Positions 57,843 through 64,000 of a DNA stretch of 64,000 nucleotides are shown here, one piece after another. The stretch lies in the NCBI GenBank assembly GCA_021613535.1, contig CP075492.1, positions 12,338,001 through 12,402,000 on the forward strand, written 5' to 3'. The translations under genes were made by a program, and so were the position numbers. The notes beneath the pieces are model-generated. The model saw only the letters and a program-made list of their open reading frames with translations. It searched no databases and was not told the DNA's origin. Every line of letters begins with the position of its first letter. Within the stretch, counting starts at the first letter, position 1. This DNA comes from Adineta vaga. Taxonomy: Eukaryota; Rotifera.

Positions 57843-60800
57843 GTGATATATATGCCTTTATTTAATAGATTCCTTAAGTTGGTTTCTAGCTTATTGAATA
57901 CGGAAAGAAGAGTATCGGAATCTGCAGCTCGATTAGTACAAGTATTCGATGACAGCAATGGGGATCAAGCATTCTTTGATCTTATTTATGCAAGTTTTGA
58001 GAGCTATGACGAGTCGAATCGATGTCAAAAGAACGAACATTTTACGGCAGATATTGATCTTATTATACAATGCACAATAGAAAGTCTGAATGATCCGGAA
58101 CTTTCGATTGTATTTCCACGACGAATTGATGCATACTTTTATATATATCGTCGAATAAAAGAATATATTCAACTCAATAAGAAGCCTGAATATCAAATGG
58201 AAAGCTTGCATAACAGCTTTCGAGAGAAACTCTGTGATACGTTTCAATCAACACAAGGTCTACATCCAATTCTATGCGTAATAGATAGGGATGTAATTAG
58301 AAAAATAGATGTTCAAGAACATTTGTCTCTAATCAAAGAGATTAATGATACTCAGACATTAATTATATTCTTATGTCTTTGTAAATTATCTTTCCAATCG
58401 CTTTATCAGTGGTCAATGGATATCATGATCCTCTATTGTGGAGAGATGTTTTATCGCAAATCCACCGTTGGCATATCCTCTTGAAGGATTTCCTTCAAGT
58501 TTATCTTCAATACAAACAAGCATTCGAATTGTATCCACTCGATGAATCAGGTTTCGTATATCTTGTTCAGGCGATGCATCCTCCGAAGAGCTGTCTAGTA
58601 TCGTCATTTGGATTTATCGTCGATGCGCTCGACAAACTAAATTTGAATCACAGGACATTCTTTCTTCAATATCGACCTTTATTTCAAGATGGACTAAGAA
58701 ATAATTTATATGAATATTCACACGTTGTCTCACTGCTCTCAATGTTAAGTTGTCGGGATGACTTACATGAACAATATTTATCAATTTTTATGTCAAATTT
58801 GTCCCAAAGCGATCTATGGAAGAGATTTTTACTCATAAGCGAAAAGGGTGATATAAATGAAGTAGCACAAAAACATTTGACTACCATTTTAACACAGCGA
58901 ATGCAAAATGTACCAGTCGAAGAATTTATACGATACTCTAAATCTGTTAAAATTGATTTAAACTCTATTAAAGAAGGAAATCGACCATATTTCTTAAAAG
59001 TGTCTGAAGCGGTAACTTATGCTTTTCTGAATAAACAACTTAACGATGATTCATATCGATATAAACTCTCGGAAGGAAATTTAAAAGAGTTGGTTAATAT
59101 TACTCACGACCTCGCATCAATACATGGTCTTCTCAATCGATCGTATATACTTGTAATTCAATATTTACTATTTCGATCAGACGAGCATGTAAAACTAAAA
59201 CCAAAAAAGATCAAACGTATTTTTGATAAGCTAAATGATCTAAGTCAAGGATTGCACGCCACAGATGATTTGGTTAATATTATTCAAGATGACTGTTTAA
59301 GTGATCATCTTATTAATATTCCTCAAGAATGGATGAGAGTGTCACCATATGATTATGAGAGTCTCTGTACGAGTCATCGCAATAATAGTTTGTCAATTCA
59401 TATTTGGTCAAGAATTGTATGGCTGAGTCTTTCTAAAATAGACGCTGTGAAATGGAATGAAATTCTCATAGAATTAAACAAATGGTTAATTAGTGTTAAA
59501 CATCAAGTTTTTGATGAGACCGACATCCTGACAATTATATTCATCAAGAATGTATTCGAGTTCATGATTACTAGACAAACGAAATCTATATTATCTTTTT
59601 CGAATATTGAATCAATACTTCAGTATATTCTAAAGATTAAAGAGAAAGCACCAAGTCAAATAGACGCAAAATTAATTGATGATTTTGTTGAACGTGCAAA
59701 ACAATCAGTTGCTGACGTTCTATTATTGAATGGTAAGTGTAATTCTCAATATTCCGTTGTATCTGAGAGTATTCTAAATAAATAAGATAATAGTTTCAAT
59801 ACGCTACATTTCCTTAGTCAGAATGACCGAAACAGAACGCATATATAGCATATTCGCTATAACGTATTATATGTGAATCATAAACTTTCAGAATAGTCAG
59901 TTAAATAGATTCCCTGGCATAACGATATAATGTATGTTCTTGAAAGCTAAATAATATTTTCAATACATAGTACGTATCTTATTATATATGATGATAAACC
60001 GCCTTTTTTTGTTATTAGGAACACGTACGATATATTTGGAATTGTCGGATAAGTCAATCGCTTATCAATTTCTTCCTCAAATTGATTTGAATAACATTCT
60101 CACTTCACAAGATCCTCAAAAATATAAATTTCCTATTACAAGTAACCCAATCAATTGTATCATGTCAGTTTCAAAACCAGATGATATCGACATCATCCAA
60201 ACTGACACAAGAGATCAATACTTTCTTCGTTTTATCGAACAAGTAACTGCATGGATACGATGGTTTGATCAATTTATCGATATTTTTCAATATGTGATCG
60301 AACGCTTCATAGCATGGAAAATGGAAGGCGCTGAGCAATTATTTAAAGATATACATACGATTAAACACGATCCAGAAACTACCCTGACTAAGATGAAAAC
60401 TATAATTCAACAGCTACTAAAAATATTCAATGCATTCGATAATTTACATCGTTTATGCGATTTATTTGATTTTCTAAAACCATTTCAAATTATTTGTAAC
60501 GGTGCATTGAGTCATCGAGGTCAATTTAAATCTCATATGGAAGATATTCAAAAATCCTTTCCTAATAATACGTTTACAGTGAATGGAAGAACTCAGGAAC
60601 AAAAATGTTTACCTATTTATGAGCATCGACATGTTCATTGGTCAGTTGCTTGTACAGAGCATCATTGTAATATAAAAGTAGAATATCGATTACAAAATAT
60701 TTCGAATCAAATTCACGAGTTGTACAACGAAAAAGATGTTATGATTGACAAAAATTATCTTTATGGTGAATTCAAAACACAACATTCTGGTCAATTAGTG

Positions 60801-63800
60801 ATAACGATTAATAATCAGAATCCTCACACCCAGCGAACATTATGGTACTCAGTGGTACAGGATAGTATACCAACATGTCATCTCTTTCAAGGTATTCTAG
60901 ATGTCTATTATCAAAAATATTTCAAGCAATCAACTCAATTAGTTAAAGAAAAAGATTTAAGTCAACTGATTACTCGTGTATTCTCATTTATTGATAATCT
61001 ATTAAATGGGAATACTACTTTACAAGAAATGGATTGTTTGAGAACAGTTTTCCATGAAAAAATGTCAATGTACGCAATGAAGTAGAGAAATTATTTACAA
61101 ATCGTTCAATGATAAAACCAATGAAAGAATCAGTTACAACAGACATATCAAATAATATAGATAATCATGAAATTGAACAAGTGTGTGAATGGTTACGAAC
61201 TTATCAATATTATAGTCATCTAAGTGATATAATTACTTGCATGCGTATGTACAAAATTGTTTCTAATACTGAAGAAAATGATCAATCGATTTATAATTTA
61301 TTACAAATGAATATCAAAGAAGATTGCACTTTGAAAGAAATTCCCGAAATCTACAAAGAACTTCATGAACGTTTTCGAAAATTAACGAATCATCATTTAC
61401 AATTAATTAAAATCGTTGTTGAACGTTCAAATGTTGTTGAATTAATGAAGAATGCAAATTTATATTCAACAAATGGATTACGACGATTTCAAGAATTACG
61501 AGATAATTTAACAACACAATTTCAATTACAAGAACGAAATAGTACCATTCTTAATTCTTGGATTATTACATATGCTTTATGCGAACCATTCGTACGTCAA
61601 GTCGATACTTTAGATGAATTTGTCGATAATATTGCTCGATTATCAAATATCGATGAAACATCTTTGGAACATATTAAAAGTAAGTTAACCATTTCTATCG
61701 CGATTGTAAATGTTAATATTTTATACTACAGTTATACGTTTGAGCAGAAGATATGAAAGCTTATGTTAAGTCTTCATAATAAGTAGACGTTTAATTTCAT
61801 TCTAGTTGTTAGCGATAATATACAAATTGTAACTATGTGGTTATCAGCAGAAAATATAACAATGTTAGATAATGCTCTTATTACCATGGAACATATATAT
61901 AAAACTGGTGTAGTACATATATCTCTTCGACGTTTATTGAACGAACAATCCGATCTAAGAATTCAATATTCAATAGAAAAAATATCCACAGAAATCGATG
62001 ATGTGGTCAACGACGACGACGACGACGACGATGATGATGATGATGATATGGTACAACAGGAACAACAGGAGATTCATAAAGTAATATTATCGATAGACGA
62101 TATCGATGATCATAAACGTCAATTGACATTCTGTAATGTTGATCTACAAGAAAATATGATTTTTCAAAAGATCTTATTAAATGAACAATTGCAATTATTT
62201 CAAATAATCGAAAAGATCTATTCAACTTTAATTGAACTTGAAATGAATGGTCATCCAGAGTTTCAATTAAAAGACAATTGTTATGAAATTTATGATCCAT
62301 ATGGTAAGATTTTTCATGTTAGTTTATGAACCAATGTGTATCTGTTTAGGTAAAGTGAAGCGAATCTTATTATGTGCAAAAAATCTTCGTATGAATAATC
62401 GACAACAACAACAAGATTTTGAAACTTTGATTAAAGATCGAACACATGATTTCGAATTAATCTCTCGCGATTTAAATACTAAACATGAAATGTGGATAAA
62501 AGATTTAGAAAGATATCGATATGAAAATCGATTATTGAAATTATTTTCTAATCGTCAAATCATGATTATGATTATTTTATTAACAACATCGACATTACAA
62601 GATTCTATACAACGAAAGTTTCTTAACAAATTATTCTTATTTAAATCGAACACTATCGACGAAATTCAACGACAATCTAACGTAACTATTTGTTGTTTAA
62701 TTCATTATTTACGATCGATTCGAATCAATGATTGTGATTTATCGATAGATAATATTACAATTTTATATCAAAAATATAAAATTGAACAAGGTACATCAGC
62801 CGATGTAAGTCTTAAGCATTTATGTGGATTTTTAAAAGAATTATTTAATAATGGAAAAGAATTGTTAATAAAAAATACAATAAATAATGAAAATCAACAG
62901 TTTTCAATCACGTTAAGTTCATCAGAATCAAGTTCGGATAAAAGAAAACTTGAAAATGATTTCAATATGGAAATCTATTGTATTCTTTTGGATATATTTA
63001 ATGATCGATTACCATCTGCCTATCAAATTCTTTGGTGTTCAATATCGACTGAAAATGATATTCGATTATTTTTTTCACGTATACGAACATTTCCTTCTCT
63101 TACATTCGCTATCATTGATATCGACAAAATGCATCATCGATTACGTGAATTATTATTAGATGAACAAAATTCTTTGACGAAAGAAACAAAATCTCATGGT
63201 TCTGTTTATTATTTCTCTAGAGAATTATTAACATCTAGAAAAGGTTTACAACCATTCATTATCCTACCGAAACACCGAAATTCAACGCATATGCATACAC
63301 AATTAATAACATCATTACGACGAAATAATATAGTATTACCACAAATTCAAATCATTGCTGGAGCAGCTGGAATTGGTAAGTTTTCTTTTTTGATAGGTGT
63401 GGGTTTGTCTTCATTACAGACCCACATCTTTCTTTCATTGTTCATATATTTCAGTTTCTCTATTTAGGAAAAACACATAAAATAAAAACGCAATACAAAA
63501 ATGAGAATATTCTATGTATTAGTATTAACGATAAAATCGATGTATCCTCTTTAATTCGATCATTGCTATTGTTTGAATCACAAACATCACATACTCAATT
63601 ATTCATCTATCTAAATATTTCGATTCATGCACCATTTGAACAATTGAATCGTATTCTTTTCTCTTTATTACTATGTAATTCATTACATGACGTTAGTACT
63701 GGTCTAACATTTTCTTTCTCAATGAATAAACAATGGAAATTTATTATTGAAGTACCATATACCGATAAATGCAATGTAAATATCAAAGAAAATTTTAATC

Positions 63801-64000
63801 ATATCCTTCCATTACTTTCAATTATCTCACCGAATACATTAGAAGAAATTACTAATCAAAATTATCATTTATATATTGGCGAAGAAGAAGAGTTTGTAGC
63901 AAGATTTCTTAAAGCTTATGAAAATCAAACTATTGATCAATTTTATCGAGAAACACGTTACGGTGATGGAGAACGGATAGAATTTGATCCCTTAACTGAT
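57843..64000 (+). CDS. RNF213 (mysterin)-like AAA+ E3 ligase, N-terminal part, cut by window end
   Basis: RNF213-type proteins are about 5000-residue dynein-like AAA+ ubiquitin ligases with a long helical N-terminal arm. Exons seen: 57843-58380, 58410-59732, 60019-61679, 61806-62303, 62350-63375, 63468-beyond 64000, about 1860 aa. Most is helical, Leu/Ile-rich stalk. The best anchor is IIAGAAGIGK-TH across the last intron, a Walker A P-loop (GxxGxGKT) opening the first AAA module, preceded by FSRELLTSRKGLQPFIILPK. The family call rests on this order and general resemblance, and RING and later AAA modules lie outside the window. Two oddities: the first junction needs a 29-nt intron, and one base is missing near 61070. 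A poly-Asp run is coded at about 62011-62048. The true start may be further upstream. Confidence 0.65.
62011..62048 (+). repeat. (GAC/GAT)n tract coding poly-Asp
   Basis: A run of about 13 Asp codons, first gac then gat, inside exon 61806-62303 of the RNF213-like gene; seen directly. Confidence 0.9.

Overview
The window reads as AT-rich nuclear DNA of an invertebrate animal, and I think a bdelloid rotifer is the most likely source. Animal origin follows from the gene families: synapsin, synaptojanin, SPARC, an SLC22 transporter and a Notch-ligand-like protein. The rotifer guess rests on dense genes with many GT-AG introns, mostly 45-65 nt long, and on an intronless gene of a mainly bacterial family (DUF2278). 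Bdelloids are known for both. The species assignment is inference; the gene families are read from translated exons that I joined by hand.

Layout. 91-1770 (-): a short synapsin. 2906-3631 (+): an unrecognised Ser-rich protein. 3806-4736 (-): a small beta-trefoil-like protein. 6458-10539 (+): a leucine-rich-repeat receptor with a Thr-rich repeated stalk. 11224-12447 (+): an RRM plus coiled-coil protein. 13088-15970 (-): a coiled-coil plus beta-propeller protein. 17856-20142 (-): an SLC22-type transporter. 20396-27858 (-): synaptojanin with two alternative 3' ends. 28180-29894 (+): an NHL-like propeller. 30548-32298 (-): SPARC. 34027-34882 (+): an EF-hand protein. 34912-35600 (-): a DUF2278 protein split by a -1 frameshift at a classic slippery heptamer. 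36102-36689 (-): a TPR-like protein with a double-acylation N-terminus. 39901-55573 (+): a giant 46-exon Notch-ligand-like membrane protein. 57843 to the window end (+): the N-terminal part of an RNF213 (mysterin)-like AAA+ ubiquitin ligase.

Functional themes. Synapsin and synaptojanin both act in the synaptic-vesicle cycle: one tethers vesicles, the other uncoats endocytosed vesicles by hydrolysing phosphoinositides. The LRR receptor, SPARC and the Notch-ligand-like giant are cell-surface or extracellular-matrix proteins. No operon logic is evident. Several neighbours are divergent with short shared upstream regions (27859-28179) or convergent with very short 3' gaps (29 bp between the EF-hand and DUF2278 genes).

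The most notable observations are the in-register T TTA AAC slip site in the DUF2278 gene, the MNNL-DSL-DSL-EGF-CTLD architecture of the giant gene with a long unrecognised membrane-proximal region, and the two mutually exclusive synaptojanin tails. Two genes (giant EGF gene and RNF213-like) each carry one single-base frame break in otherwise perfectly phased exons. I found no tRNA, rRNA, CRISPR array or recognisable transposon.
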